A DNA stretch of 64,000 nucleotides from Panacibacter ginsenosidivorans (GCF_007971225.1 NZ_CP042435.1:3971501-4035500); one strand, 5' to 3'. Shown: positions 8,541-18,050, counted from the stretch's first letter. Notes: generated by a model not told the origin, from the sequence alone. Made by a program: numbers and translations.

Positions 8541-9527
8541 TCATGAAAAAAATTGCTTTAACTGTAAGTTACAGGCATCCTGTAATTGCTGCAAATATTG
8601 TTGTTGTGTTATATAGAGTTGTTCTGCTTCTTCCAGAGAAATAATACTAAACATTAATGAAGTGCCTGGCTGCTTTTGTGCAAGCGGGTTAATATCCGCA
8701 CTGATAACATGTGCTATTACGGGATAGCCACCGGTGGTTTGATGATCTGCCATAAGTATGATCAATTGTCCATCTGGTAATAATTGAATACTGCCTTTTA
8801 TAACAGCAGCAGAAATGCGTTCAGTTGATTCTGTTGATGTAATAGCATCTCCTGATAAGCGGTAACCCATCCTGTCGCTTTGCATGCTGATGGAAAAAGA
8901 TGTATTGAGAAAACTTTGTTGACTTGTTGCCTGCAGGTTTTGAAAATCTGTCCCTTCAATGCAACGAACCCTGTTTGTAGTATTATATAACTGTTCTGTG
9001 TTTGCAGTAACAGGTGTTACGACAAAAGATGAAGCAGGCAATGCTTCAAAGGCAAATTGTTCTGCACGGCAATGAATGAGATCGTCTTTCTTTAAAGCTC
9101 TTCCATGATAACCACCGGCATTTGCTTTGTTATTCGTGCTATAACTGTTAAGCCATGGTGTTATTGATAAACCACCTTGTATGGCAAGGTAGGCTCTTGC
9201 GCCGTTGAGGTATTTGGTGAAGGATAGTGTTGAGTTTTGAGCAATGACTAAACCAGTATTTAATGGAACAGGTTCATTATTTATTGCAGCAGAAAAATCT
9301 GCGCCACTGATTGCAATTACTGCAGCTTTTTCAAAATGAATAGTAGCTGCCGGGAAATGCATTTCTATTACGGCTTCAGTCATTTCATTGCCGACAAGTA
9401 TATTGGCTGTAACAGCCGCAACAGTATCCATAACACCGCCGGGATTGATACCCTGGTGTTGATAGCCATACCTGCCCATATCCTGTATGCTATCAAGCAA
9501 ACCTTGTTTAATGATGCGGATGCTCAT
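8541..9527 (-). CDS. pxpC: 5-oxoprolinase subunit C (KipA/biotin-dependent carboxylase-like domain)
   Basis: The 328-residue protein matches the KipA/allophanate-hydrolase subunit 2 domain. Visible marks are GLLDSIQDMGRYGYQHQGINPGGVMD at the N-terminus, GADFSAAINNEPVP, GARAYLAIQGG, SDRMGYRLSG and an ILMADHQTTGGYPVIAHV segment. With PxpB it forms the subunits that act on 5-oxoproline together with PxpA. Its start overlaps the end of pxpB by 20 bp and its stop is one base from the pxpA start, showing a tight operon. Confidence 0.92.
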   Translation of the reverse strand: MSIRIIKQGLLDSIQDMGRYGYQHQGINPGGVMDTVAAVTANILVGNEMTEAVIEMHFPAATIHFEKAAVIAISGADFSAAINNEPVPLNTGLVIAQNSTLSFTKYLNGARAYLAIQGGLSITPWLNSYSTNNKANAGGYHGRALKKDDLIHCRAEQFAFEALPASSFVVTPVTANTEQLYNTTNRVRCIEGTDFQNLQATSQQSFLNTSFSISMQSDRMGYRLSGDAITSTESTERISAAVIKGSIQLLPDGQLIILMADHQTTGGYPVIAHVISADINPLAQKQPGTSLMFSIISLEEAEQLYITQQQYLQQLQDACNLQLKQFFS

Positions 9528-10230
9528 GCTGTTGTTTTATAAAGTCAAATTCGTCTTTTGTAATGGAAATAAATTGTACAGTGTTGCCGGTTTGCAGTAA
9601 ACATGGTTCTTCTTTGTTTACATCAAACAATAGTCGCGGTGTTCTGCCGATAATATTCCAGCCACCGGGAGAATCAAATGGATATATGCCTGTTTGATTG
9701 CCTGCTATTCCTACACTACCCGCTGCTACCTGCGTACGTGGTGATGTCAATCTTGCTTTGGCAATACGGTCATCTACGAAACCCATATAAGCAAAGCCCG
9801 GCAGAAAGCCCAGCATGTATACATGGTATTTTGTTGATGTATGTATTGTTACGATATCTTCTACGCTTACCTTTTTTTGCTCTGCTATTGCAGGAAGATC
9901 AATGCCAAAAGAAAGATCATAGCAAACAGGTATTTCAATGCATTGTTGCTCTGTGGTTTTTACAGTCAAATCTTTTAGTGTTGCTTCTACAATTAGGTAT
10001 ATAAACTCATAAGCATTAAGATCAGTTTGTTGTCTTATTTTTTGAATATCATATACAACAGTTACGGTTGTGTATGCAGGAATAACATCTTTTACACCAT
10101 GCAGTTCCATTGCTGTAAGCTGATGAAATAATGCCATTACTTTTTCATGGGTTTCAATATTAATTGCATTGCCGAATGAAATAGTCATTGCATGATCCCC
10201 GGTGGAATATATATTGTATTGATGTATCAA
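9508..10230 (-). CDS. pxpB: 5-oxoprolinase subunit B (KipI/allophanate hydrolase subunit 1 family)
   Basis: A 240-residue KipI-type protein. The segment YMLGFLPGFAYMGFVDDRI followed by LTSPRTQVAAGSVGIAGNQTGIYPFDSPGGWNIIGRTP is the diagnostic core of this family. It is the first gene of the pxpBCA operon and overlaps pxpC by 20 bp. In this context 5-oxoprolinase is far more likely than urea amidolyase or the Bacillus KipI sporulation role. A family-1 arm lies between its start and the transporter gene upstream. Confidence 0.92.
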   Translation of the reverse strand: MIHQYNIYSTGDHAMTISFGNAINIETHEKVMALFHQLTAMELHGVKDVIPAYTTVTVVYDIQKIRQQTDLNAYEFIYLIVEATLKDLTVKTTEQQCIEIPVCYDLSFGIDLPAIAEQKKVSVEDIVTIHTSTKYHVYMLGFLPGFAYMGFVDDRIAKARLTSPRTQVAAGSVGIAGNQTGIYPFDSPGGWNIIGRTPRLLFDVNKEEPCLLQTGNTVQFISITKDEFDFIKQQHEHPHH

Positions 10231-10340
10231 TGATGACGTTTATTATGCAAAGCAAAAGTAGTTATTGGCAATGTGTTTATAGCTTTGCGAACCTGGTAAA
10301 TGAAAACAAGATTGAAGTAATGCCCCATAAAGTTCGGGAC

Positions 10341-10397
10341 GTAAAAGTGAGTGACACAACAACAGCTTAATAGTAGCAGTGCAGTTGACCAACAAAT
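10341..10397 (+). repeat. Family-1 repeat arm, variant B
   Basis: The head GTAAAAGTGAGTGACACAAC is followed by an AGCTTAATAGTAGCAGTGCA block and a degenerate GTTGACCAACAAA tail that touches the MFS stop codon. It separates the MFS gene from pxpB. Confidence 0.75.
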
Positions 10398-10398
10398 T

Positions 10399-11619
10399 TT
10401 ATACTTCTACAAAATTCAGGTCCTTACCAAATGTTTCTTCGGTATAGTAAGCTGCAATAAGCGCAATGATCATAAGAATAAGACCCGTAACCCAGCCACC
10501 TGTAATGTAACTAGCAAAGAGTGAGCGCATAAATTTGAACAAGAGTAAAATCAATGGCAATGTGCCTCGCACCATGTTAGGAATAGTAATAGCCGCAGTT
10601 GCACGAAGGTTTGTACCAAACTGTTCGGCGCTCATGGTTATATACACTACGGTAAAGCCAGTACCATAACCCAGTCCGGCACAAATGAGATAAAATGTAT
10701 TCGTGCTACCACCACTTTGTATAAAATATAAAATGCAAAAGAAAATAGTAACACCATAAAAAATGAAGAGCGCTTTTTTGCGGCTCTTCAAGCGTTGACT
10801 TAATAAGCCTACAGTGAGATCACCAAATGCTATGGCCATATATTGAAACATGATGGCTTTACCAGGATCGATATTTGCAATACCAAATTCTTTTCCAAAC
10901 TCATCGCTGAATGTTACGAGTACGCCAATGATATACCACGCAGGCAAACCAATAAGTATGCAACGCATGTAACGAAAGAACCGTTCTTTGTTGTTGAAGA
11001 ACATTAGAAAATTACCACGTTGCACTTCTGTTGTTTTAAGTTGTTTGTATAGACCGCTTTCATGCACAGATACGCGGAGCAATAGCAACAATATTCCTAA
11101 GCCACCCCCTATATAATAGCACATGCGCCAGTCAAAAAATTCTTTCATAAAAAATGCAGTGACTGCACCGAGGATACCGAATGATGCGATCATGGCAGAC
11201 GCGATACCGCGTTTTTCTTTTGGCAACAATTCACTCACCAATGTAATGCCAGCGCCAAGTTCACCTGCAAGACCAACGCCTGCAATAAAACGCAGCACTG
11301 CATATTGTGTAATATTATATACCATGCCATTGAGTATGTTGGCAATTGAATATAAAAGGATCGAACCAAAAAGTACACTCAGCCTGCCTTTCTTATCACC
11401 AAGAATACCCCAGAGAATGCCACCTGCAACGAGGCCAGTCATTTGTATGCTGATGAGAAATTCACCCTGCGTAAGTATTTCACCGGGTGAAAAGCCAAGA
11501 TCAGTAAGACTTGGTTTACGTATAATGCCAAAGAGTAAGAGATCATAAACATCTACAAAGAAACCTAATGCACTAACTATAACTGCAAGCTGAAATAAGC
11601 TGTTAGATTTTGGCTGCAT
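10399..11619 (-). CDS. MFS transporter, possibly for 5-oxoproline or a related acid
   Basis: A 406-residue inner-membrane protein with about 12 hydrophobic segments. The MFS signature GILWGILGDKKGRLSVL between helices 2 and 3 and the ELLPKEKRG loop place it with the sugar-porter/metabolite:H+ symporters. It is on the same strand as pxpBCA and ends 168 bp before pxpB, so an uptake role for the pxp substrate is reasonable, but this is inference from position. The intervening repeat arm may or may not break the transcript. Confidence 0.8.
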   Translation of the reverse strand: MQPKSNSLFQLAVIVSALGFFVDVYDLLLFGIIRKPSLTDLGFSPGEILTQGEFLISIQMTGLVAGGILWGILGDKKGRLSVLFGSILLYSIANILNGMVYNITQYAVLRFIAGVGLAGELGAGITLVSELLPKEKRGIASAMIASFGILGAVTAFFMKEFFDWRMCYYIGGGLGILLLLLRVSVHESGLYKQLKTTEVQRGNFLMFFNNKERFFRYMRCILIGLPAWYIIGVLVTFSDEFGKEFGIANIDPGKAIMFQYMAIAFGDLTVGLLSQRLKSRKKALFIFYGVTIFFCILYFIQSGGSTNTFYLICAGLGYGTGFTVVYITMSAEQFGTNLRATAAITIPNMVRGTLPLILLLFKFMRSLFASYITGGWVTGLILMIIALIAAYYTEETFGKDLNFVEV

Positions 11620-11672
11620 GGCAGCAAATATAAACTGCTTTTAGAGGTAAAGAGTTGGAGAATAGAAGAAGA

Positions 11673-11728
11673 TTTTGATACCGGCAATAGTTCTCATTGC
11701 ATCGGCTGTTGCGTCGCACACTTGAACG
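11673..11728 (-). repeat. Family-1 repeat arm, variant A
   Basis: On the minus strand the core GTGCGACGCAAC is followed by AGCCGATGCAATGAGAA and a GCCGGTATC tail that points at the MFS start at 11619. It is the only recognisable element in this gap. Confidence 0.8.
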
Positions 11729-11808
11729 CTTTGTTGTTATTTGGGCTTTGTTTTTCCAATGCCGGCTGCATTACAAAGATTCAAAGACTGCGGGGTGAGA
11801 ATTGTTTT

Positions 11809-12162
11809 TTAATATACTAGCATCATATCTTCCGTTAAAGCATCAATAAAATATTGACCGCGGTCAAAATCTTCTTTGCTTGTTATATCGCCTGTATAAT
11901 TTTTTGCTTCGTAAGCAAGTATGCAGTTGTCATTGGCATCATCAATTTTTGAAATATATACAACAGTCATTCTTTGCTTACCAAAAACACTAAAATCGAG
12001 ACTTGTAAAAAGAATGATCTTTTGTTCGTCTTCTTCATGATAGGCCATCTTATACCTGTTTGGGAAACGATTGAGGAGTTCATAAACCTGTTCTTTGACT
12101 GCAGACCAGGAATAATTATAATGTATTACTGAGAATGGATTGCTGATAGATTCTGCCTGCAT
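11809..12162 (-). CDS. Small orphan protein, paralogue of the gene at 7226-7585
   Basis: A 117-residue protein of the same unrecognised family as the product at 7226-7585. It has the same length, the same N-terminal SNPFxxxxYxYSW, RFPNRYKMAYH, KIILFTSLD, VYISKID, AYEAKNYTGDITxxxDFDRG and hydrophobic end. No signal peptide, membrane segment or catalytic motif stands out. The two paralogues sit on either side of the pxp/MFS operon, which suggests a local duplication before that region took its present form. Confidence 0.75.
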   Translation of the reverse strand: MQAESISNPFSVIHYNYSWSAVKEQVYELLNRFPNRYKMAYHEEDEQKIILFTSLDFSVFGKQRMTVVYISKIDDANDNCILAYEAKNYTGDITSKEDFDRGQYFIDALTEDMMLVY

Positions 12163-12320
12163 GAAATATTGGTTTTGAATATTGGATAAAACAGCTCTTG
12201 CAGTAAATAACGAAAAGCAAGCTTATTTTATTGGTTGAAGATTCAATTGTCTTATCATAAAGAAAACTTATATAAATGCGTGGAATATTTTAGTAGTGTT
12301 GGTTAGCTAAAAGTCTATGT

Positions 12321-12349
12321 AAAAAACAAGCCCGGCATAACCGGGCTTG
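12321..12349 (-). terminator. Terminator of the 43-residue membrane protein gene
   Basis: CAAGCCCGG (12327-12335) and CCGGGCTTG (12341-12349) form a perfect 9-bp stem. On the minus strand it is followed by TTTTTT. It lies 77 bp after the stop of the small gene at 12426-12557 and supports that gene being real. Confidence 0.85.
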
Positions 12350-12425
12350 ATAAACATTGTGTGAACATTTTTAATTACAGTGTACATTTCATTTCATTAG
12401 CTACAATTTTTTGATAAAAACGGGT

Positions 12426-12557
12426 TTAAAACTTACCGAAAATTGCAAAAAGAATTAGTGCAATAAATCCGGTAGTAAGTACCACCGCACTTAAAATGTT
12501 TCCAATGTCCCGGCCTTCAGAGCGCTGCACGTCAGCAGCTTCATTTTTCGTTTTCAT
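12426..12557 (-). CDS. Small single-span membrane protein (43 residues)
   Basis: An ATG at 12557 opens a 43-residue frame beginning MKTKNEAADVQRSEGRDIGN and ending ALILFAIFGKF. The first half is polar and charged. Residues 20-41 are one hydrophobic segment with a short basic end, so it is likely an inner-membrane microprotein with the N-terminus in the cytoplasm. A strong terminator follows in the right direction. I do not recognise a family. Apart from this gene and its terminator I see nothing in the 12163-12817 stretch. Confidence 0.6.
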   Translation of the reverse strand: MKTKNEAADVQRSEGRDIGNILSAVVLTTGFIALILFAIFGKF

Positions 12558-12817
12558 GCTAAAAGGTTTTTTGATGGATTATGATAACATAAATGTAGTG
12601 AAAAATACACAATGGCTAAAAAAATGGCCTTTTTTTAAGTTTTTCTTTATCAGAAAAGGCAATATGCAGTATTGGTTTTCGTTTCCCGGGGCCAAAATAG
12701 AACTTAAGATTAAGTAACCGGTTTTAAAAAATTAAAAAAAGCGATGCCAGTGGTTCCGCCAATAATTTCCTAACCAGTAAGCAGGCTATTGTAAAAACTG
12801 AGGCTGTATAAAAATTT

Positions 12818-14011
12818 TTATTCTATTATCCGCTCTACAATCTTTCCGGTTTGTTTATGTTTTATTACCACTTTTTTAGCGCCGTAATGCGTTACTTCTT
12901 CCTTGATGAGGTAGTGATCAACATCATAATCCACAAGAGTACTTTGTTTAGTTACACCTTCTTTGCCACGCCATACTTCAAGTTGTACAGGCTCCCATAA
13001 TTTTGTTTTGGCACTTTTATAAGCTGCATCAATAATAGCATTTACTACATAACCATCATAAAATGTTTCTCTTGGGTCGGTCCCGTTTTCAATACAGTTA
13101 AACATCTCTGTAAACATATGATTGTACCCAAGATCATTTACTTCATCGCCAACGGGAAATAACCAGCCTGTATTACTCTCGGCTTTCTCCGCAACATAAT
13201 CTGCACCTTTGCCCGTAGTGAACATATCCATACCTGTGCGTAAAAAATTATTGATCCAGATAGTGCCTTCTGTTCCCATTACTTCGTCCCTAAGATCCAT
13301 ACCACCACGAAATGCCCAGCTTACTTCAAACTGGCCAATGGCACCGTTCTCATATTTGATAAGACCAATAGCATGGTCTTCCGCATCAATTGGTTTTACC
13401 TGTGTATCGGCCCAGCACATCACTTCAACCGGTCTAATATCTTTGCCAATAAATGTTCTGGTAATTTCTATACAATGACAACCCAGGTCAAGTATACAAC
13501 CACCACCTGCAAGTTCAATATTCCAGAACCAATCGCTATGCGGGCCGGGATGTGTTTCTCTGGATTTGGCCCAGAGTATCCTGCCTAGTGCACCATTCTT
13601 TACACTTTCATATGCTTTCAAAAATTTTGGTGCATATACAAGATCTTCAAGATAGCCATTGAATATTCCTGCCTCTTCAACTGCTTTCATCATTTGCAAA
13701 GCCTCTGCGCCATTACGGCCTAAAGGCTTTGTTGTTACAACTGCCTTCTTATGTTTGCAGCAAAGCATTACGGCATCTGCATGCACGTAGTTTGGCAATG
13801 CGATACATACCACATCCACATCTGGATGCGCAATAGCTTCTTCCATATTGGTTGTCCAGTGATCGCATTTATAATCTGCCGCAAACTTCTTCGCATTCTC
13901 TTCTTTCCGTGCATAAATGCTGATGATCTTGTCTTTACTTCTTTGTCCTTCGATGGAGTCTGCATAAAAACGTCCGATAAAACCGGAGCCAAGCATAGCA
14001 ATTCGTCTCAT
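12818..14011 (-). CDS. Gfo/Idh/MocA-family oxidoreductase
   Basis: A 397-residue NAD(P)-dependent sugar or polyol dehydrogenase-like protein. The dinucleotide motif GSGFIG is at residues 8-13, and the KPLG (EKP-like) motif follows VVTTKP. The C-terminal Gfo/Idh substrate domain contains GGGCILDLGCHCIEI. I chose the ATG at 14011 (MRRIAMLGSG). The frame stays open to 14128, but that extension runs through a family-1 repeat pair and has no homology signal. The permease gene at 14185-15417 lies just upstream on the same strand, so the pair may import and oxidise one sugar-like compound. The substrate is unknown. Confidence 0.87.
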   Translation of the reverse strand: MRRIAMLGSGFIGRFYADSIEGQRSKDKIISIYARKEENAKKFAADYKCDHWTTNMEEAIAHPDVDVVCIALPNYVHADAVMLCCKHKKAVVTTKPLGRNGAEALQMMKAVEEAGIFNGYLEDLVYAPKFLKAYESVKNGALGRILWAKSRETHPGPHSDWFWNIELAGGGCILDLGCHCIEITRTFIGKDIRPVEVMCWADTQVKPIDAEDHAIGLIKYENGAIGQFEVSWAFRGGMDLRDEVMGTEGTIWINNFLRTGMDMFTTGKGADYVAEKAESNTGWLFPVGDEVNDLGYNHMFTEMFNCIENGTDPRETFYDGYVVNAIIDAAYKSAKTKLWEPVQLEVWRGKEGVTKQSTLVDYDVDHYLIKEEVTHYGAKKVVIKHKQTGKIVERIIE

Positions 14012-14045
14012 ATAATTTAATTGTAGTTTTTTATTAAGATCATGT

Positions 14046-14180
14046 TTGTTACCGGCAGTATATCTTTTGGCATTGCCGGTTGTGTCACTCACTGCATCGT
14101 TCAGCTCATTATTGAACAAGGCGTACAAGAGTGCGACGCAACAGGAGCTAAATTGCTATTCTGCAGCCCGGCTCAAAAAC
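14046..14180. repeat. Family-1 inverted pair (B arm then A arm)
   Basis: The left arm (14046-14095, minus, core GTGACAC) also contains ACCGGCA and TGCCGGT, a perfect local 7-bp inverted repeat. The right arm (14123-14180, plus) starts GTACAAGAGTGCGACGCAAC and ends GCCCGGCTCAAAAA next to the permease stop. The short spacer has TCATTATTGAAC, resembling the head extension of other B arms. Confidence 0.85.
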
Positions 14181-14184
14181 TATA

Positions 14185-15417
14185 CTATACCATTTCCACC
14201 GGCTCCGCATGTAAATGTGCCGCTGTTCTTTGATTGTCTTTAAAAAATATAATGAAAAAGACAAGCACGGCAGCAGCAATACCTGCAGGCACCATCCATA
14301 CACTTTTCCATTGTACAATATCGTTTGCGGTATAATTATCTTTTACATAACCGGATAGGAGCGTACCCATCCACATGCCAATGCCGTAAGTTGCCATCGT
14401 GATCATGCCTTGCGCCTGGCTTTGTATTTTTAAACCAGCCTTACTGTCTGTATAGATTTGCCCGGTAACAAAGAAGAAATCAAAACATACACCGTGTAAA
14501 ATTATGCCCGCAAAAAGCATCCATAAATTGGCCTGTGCATCTCCATATCCAAAAAATAAAAAGCGAACGCCCCATGCTATCATGCCCAGCGCAATCATCC
14601 ATTTTACGCCAAGCCTTCTAAAGAAAAAAGGTATCAATAAAATAAAAAATGCTTCAGAGAATTGGCCAAAGGTCATGTTGCTGGTTACATTCTGCATGCC
14701 AGTTTCTGTGAGATAAAGATTGGTAAGGCTATAATAAAATGACAACGGGATACAAATAAGCACAGATGCTATAAAAAACACCACGAAAGATTTGTCTTTA
14801 AACAATACAAATGCATCGCTGCCTAGTATCTGACCAAAAGTTGCCGTTGTGCCTTTTGCTTTGGGTGGGGTTTTGGGCAAGGCAAAACTTAATAACCCCA
14901 AGACTGCAGAAGCAATGCCCGCAATTTTAAAAGTAAGTACCAGGTTTTCTGTTTCTATATGAAATACTTTATCTATCATCCAGCCGGTAGCAATCCACCC
15001 AATGGTGCCAAGCACACGAATAGATGGAAACTCTTTACTGGGGTCCTGCATTTGCCTGAATGCAACTGAATTAGCCAGCGCAAGTGTTGGTGCATACATC
15101 AATGAATATAATAAGAGCACCCAATAAAATGTACTGGCATTATCAATAGTAGTTAAGTAATATAACAATACAGCACCTGCAAGGTGCAATACACCTAATA
15201 CTTTTTCGGCATTAAAAAACCTGTCTGCGATCATACCTACAAAAAAAGGGGAAATGATTGTAGCAATAGCCATGGCACTATACGCAGCACCAACCTGCAC
15301 TCCATCCGCATGTAAAACTTTATCGAGATAGGTTCCCATTGTTACATACCATGCTCCCCATATAAAAAACTCCAGGAACATCATTGCAGATAACTGAATA
15401 CGTGTTGTTGATTTCAT
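14185..15417 (-). CDS. Nucleoside:H+ symporter-type MFS permease
   Basis: A 410-residue 12-helix inner-membrane transporter. MFLEFFIWGAWYVTMGTYL at the N-terminus, IISPFFVGMIADRFFNAEKVLG in the helix 2-3 region and RVLGTIGWIATGWMI are characteristic of the NupG/XapB nucleoside-permease family. In Bacteroidetes this family often accompanies Gfo/Idh/MocA oxidoreductases, as here, and may carry sugars rather than nucleosides. The downstream oxidoreductase begins 174 bp away, with an inverted repeat pair between them. Confidence 0.85.
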   Translation of the reverse strand: MKSTTRIQLSAMMFLEFFIWGAWYVTMGTYLDKVLHADGVQVGAAYSAMAIATIISPFFVGMIADRFFNAEKVLGVLHLAGAVLLYYLTTIDNASTFYWVLLLYSLMYAPTLALANSVAFRQMQDPSKEFPSIRVLGTIGWIATGWMIDKVFHIETENLVLTFKIAGIASAVLGLLSFALPKTPPKAKGTTATFGQILGSDAFVLFKDKSFVVFFIASVLICIPLSFYYSLTNLYLTETGMQNVTSNMTFGQFSEAFFILLIPFFFRRLGVKWMIALGMIAWGVRFLFFGYGDAQANLWMLFAGIILHGVCFDFFFVTGQIYTDSKAGLKIQSQAQGMITMATYGIGMWMGTLLSGYVKDNYTANDIVQWKSVWMVPAGIAAAVLVFFIIFFKDNQRTAAHLHAEPVEMV

Positions 15418-15507
15418 TAAGTTGAATGTTGGTTTATCGAAATTACGGGTAGCTAACTTAGAATTTTTTATTCAAAGTTTTGGAAATGATTGATCAAACA
15501 TAGCGTA

Positions 15508-15546
15508 TAAAAAAATCCCATCACTTTCGCGACAGGATTCTTTTTG
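15508..15546 (-). terminator. Terminator of the aconitase gene
   Basis: AATCCCATCAC (15514-15524) and GCGACAGGATT (15529-15539) form an 11-bp stem with G-T wobbles and a GAAA loop on the minus strand. A T run follows, just after the aconitase stop. Confidence 0.8.
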
Positions 15547-15569
15547 TCAAGGTCGGGAACTTCAAAAAA

Positions 15570-17840
15570 TTATGCAGCAGCAAAATTCTTACGGATAATG
15601 TTCAATGCACCACCTGCTTTGAACCATTCAATCTGCTGCTCGTTATAAGTATGATTAACACTGATGATATCAGAAGTTCCATCTGTATGGTGTAATACAA
15701 CTGCCAATGGTTTACCTGGTGCAAAATCTGTTAAGCCGAGTATATCAATGGTATCATCTTCCTGTATTTTATCATAGTCTTCTTTGTTGGCAAAGGTCAA
15801 TCCAAGCATTCCCTGCTTTTTAAGATTGGTTTCGTGTATACGTGCAAATGATTTTACCAAAATGGCTCGAACACCCAGGTGACGTGGTTCCATAGCTGCA
15901 TGTTCTCTTGAAGAACCTTCCCCATAGTTCTCATCACCTACAACTATTGAACCTATGCCGTGAGCTTTGTAATCCCGTTGAGTTGCAGGTACAGGGCCAT
16001 ATTCTCCAGTCAACTGGTTTTTAATATTATCTGTTTTTTCATTAAAAAAGTTAACTGCACCAATCAGCATATTGTTGGATATATTATCTAAATGGCCACG
16101 GAATTTTAACCATGGGCCAGCCATAGAAATATGATCTGTAGTACATTTTCCTTTTGCTTTGATTAGAAGCTTCAACCCCTTTAGATCAGTGCCTTCCCAT
16201 GCGGCAAATGGATCAAGTAATTGTAAACGTTTTGATGTGGGTGAAACATTTACCACAACACCGCTACCATCGGCAGCAGGTGCCTGGAAACCGGGATCAT
16301 CAACTGCAAAACCTCTTAATGGTAACTCATCACCAGTTGGCTCATCCAGTTTTACAGTTTCGCCTTTTTCATTGATCAGAGTATCAGTAATGGGGTTAAA
16401 TGTAAGATCACCTGCAATAGCAATAGCTGTAACCAGTTCAGGAGATCCAACAAATGCATACGTGTTAGGGTTGCCATCTGCACGTTTTGCAAAGTTGCGG
16501 TTGAAAGAATGCACAATAGTATTCTTCTCTGCTTTTTCTGCGCCCACCCTGTCCCACATGCCTATACATGGTCCACAAGCATTGGCAAATACTTTGGCGC
16601 CAATCTTATTAAATGTATCTAAGAAGCCATCTCTTTCAATGGTAAAACGTACTTGTTCAGAACCAGGTGTAATAGTAAACTCCGCTTTTGTTTTCAGGCC
16701 TTTTGCCACCACCTGTTTGGCAAGGCTTACCGATCTTGAAATGTCTTCATAAGAAGAGTTGGTACAGCTACCGATCAAACCTACTTCTACTTTTGTTGGC
16801 CAACCATTAGCAGCTGCCACTTCTTTCATTTTAGAGATAGGTGTTGCAAGGTCTGGTGTGAATGGTCCATTCAAATGTGGCTCCAGCTCATCAAGATTTA
16901 TTTCAATGAGTTGATCGAAATATTTTTCAGGATATGCATACACTTCTGCATCTGCTGTCAAATGTTCTTTTACTGCATCTGCTGCTGATGCAATTTCTTC
17001 TCTGCCTGTAGATTTAAGATAACGGCTCATGCTATCATCATAACCAAAAGTCGAAGTGGTTGCACCAATTTCTGCACCCATATTACAAATGGTTCCTTTA
17101 CCGGTACAACTCATGCTGGTTGCACCTTCACCAAAATATTCAACTATAGCGCCGGTTCCACCTTTTACGGTAAGTATGCCGGCTACTTTTAAGATCACAT
17201 CTTTTGGAGCTGTCCATCCACTTAGCTTACCGGTTAATTTTATACCGATCAATTTTGGCCATTTCAATTCCCATGGTAAACCTGCCATTACATCGCAGGC
17301 ATCTGCACCACCAACACCAATGGCTATCATGCCAAGTCCGCCCGCATTTACCGTGTGTGAATCTGTGCCGATCATCATACCACCGGGGAAAGCATAGTTT
17401 TCCAGTACAACCTGGTGAATAATACCAGCACCTGGTTTCCAGAAACCAATTCCATATTTATTGGAAACGGAAGCAAGAAAATCATACACTTCTTTGCTTT
17501 CATTAACTGCTTTTTCAAGATCCTGTTTTGCTTCTGTTTTGGCAACGATGAGGTGATCGCAATGTACAGTAGAAGGTACCGCTACTTTTGGCCGGCCTGC
17601 CTGCATAAACTGCAGCAGTGCCATCTGTGCTGTTGCATCCTGCATGGCCACACGGTCTGGTGCAAAGTTTACATAGGTTTTTGCACGCTCAAAATTCTCC
17701 AGTGGCTGATCATCGTGGAGATGCGAAAAGAGAATTTTTTCTGAAAGTGTAAGTGGTCTTCCTAATTTTTTACGGGCTGCCTCAATCCTGGCGGGCATTG
17801 CGGCGTACACCTTTTTGATCATGTCAACATCAAATGCCAT
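15570..17840 (-). CDS. acnA: Aconitate hydratase
   Basis: A 756-residue [4Fe-4S] enzyme of the TCA cycle that isomerises citrate to isocitrate. Length and sequence resemble the mitochondrial-type aconitases found in many Bacteroidetes. Visible motifs are HCDHL and [34 protein letters not shown] near residues 95-165. Cluster cysteines lie in [10 protein letters not shown] and [13 protein letters not shown]. The swivel domain carries [14 protein letters not shown]. It stands alone with a good terminator. Symbol choice between acnA-like and other names is by family only. Confidence 0.93.
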   Translation of the reverse strand: MAFDVDMIKKVYAAMPARIEAARKKLGRPLTLSEKILFSHLHDDQPLENFERAKTYVNFAPDRVAMQDATAQMALLQFMQAGRPKVAVPSTVHCDHLIVAKTEAKQDLEKAVNESKEVYDFLASVSNKYGIGFWKPGAGIIHQVVLENYAFPGGMMIGTDSHTVNAGGLGMIAIGVGGADACDVMAGLPWELKWPKLIGIKLTGKLSGWTAPKDVILKVAGILTVKGGTGAIVEYFGEGATSMSCTGKGTICNMGAEIGATTSTFGYDDSMSRYLKSTGREEIASAADAVKEHLTADAEVYAYPEKYFDQLIEINLDELEPHLNGPFTPDLATPISKMKEVAAANGWPTKVEVGLIGSCTNSSYEDISRSVSLAKQVVAKGLKTKAEFTITPGSEQVRFTIERDGFLDTFNKIGAKVFANACGPCIGMWDRVGAEKAEKNTIVHSFNRNFAKRADGNPNTYAFVGSPELVTAIAIAGDLTFNPITDTLINEKGETVKLDEPTGDELPLRGFAVDDPGFQAPAADGSGVVVNVSPTSKRLQLLDPFAAWEGTDLKGLKLLIKAKGKCTTDHISMAGPWLKFRGHLDNISNNMLIGAVNFFNEKTDNIKNQLTGEYGPVPATQRDYKAHGIGSIVVGDENYGEGSSREHAAMEPRHLGVRAILVKSFARIHETNLKKQGMLGLTFANKEDYDKIQEDDTIDILGLTDFAPGKPLAVVLHHTDGTSDIISVNHTYNEQQIEWFKAGGALNIIRKNFAAA

Positions 17841-17880
17841 AGTGAAGTTTTTAAATTGTTGTTGCTAATTTATGTAATGA

Positions 17881-18050
17881 GTTTTTGTACCCGGCATTTA
17901 ATTTACTATTTTGCTGCTCTTGCGTCGCACACTTGTGCGTTCGGAAAAGTCGTCGACAGTTGACAGCGGACTGTCGACCGAAGAACAAAAAGTACAAGAG
18001 TGCGACGCAACAGAGGCATCATTTTTGCATTGCTGCCGGGTACACAAAAA
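17881..18050. repeat. Family-1 inverted pair (A/A) forming a long potential hairpin
   Basis: The left arm (17881-17938, minus) and right arm (17992-18050, plus) are both variant A with GTACCCGGC and GCCGGGTAC tails. The spacer contains a perfect 9-bp stem, GTCGACAGT (17952-17960) with ACTGTCGAC (17970-17978), extended by CGGAA/CCGAA-type pairing toward the heads. This is the cleanest full element and occupies most of the gap between divergent acnA and the PspC-like gene. Confidence 0.9.

Noticed and set aside
9678-10004. A 108-residue plus-strand frame opposite pxpB
   Set aside because: Leucine-rich antisense artefact; PxpB motifs on the other strand are decisive.
11123-11548. A 141-residue plus-strand frame
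   Set aside because: It is antisense to the MFS gene, and the MFS reading has full-length family motifs.
12496-12717. A 73-residue plus-strand frame (MFPMSRPSERCTS...)
   Set aside because: It lies opposite the better-supported 43-residue membrane protein gene, has an odd composition and no terminator or partner.
14012-14128. N-terminal extension of the Gfo/Idh/MocA oxidoreductase
   Set aside because: It encodes repeat-arm sequence; the GxGxxG motif sits at the expected distance from the ATG at 14011.
16159-16752. A 197-residue plus-strand frame
   Set aside because: It is antisense to aconitase, which is complete and typical.
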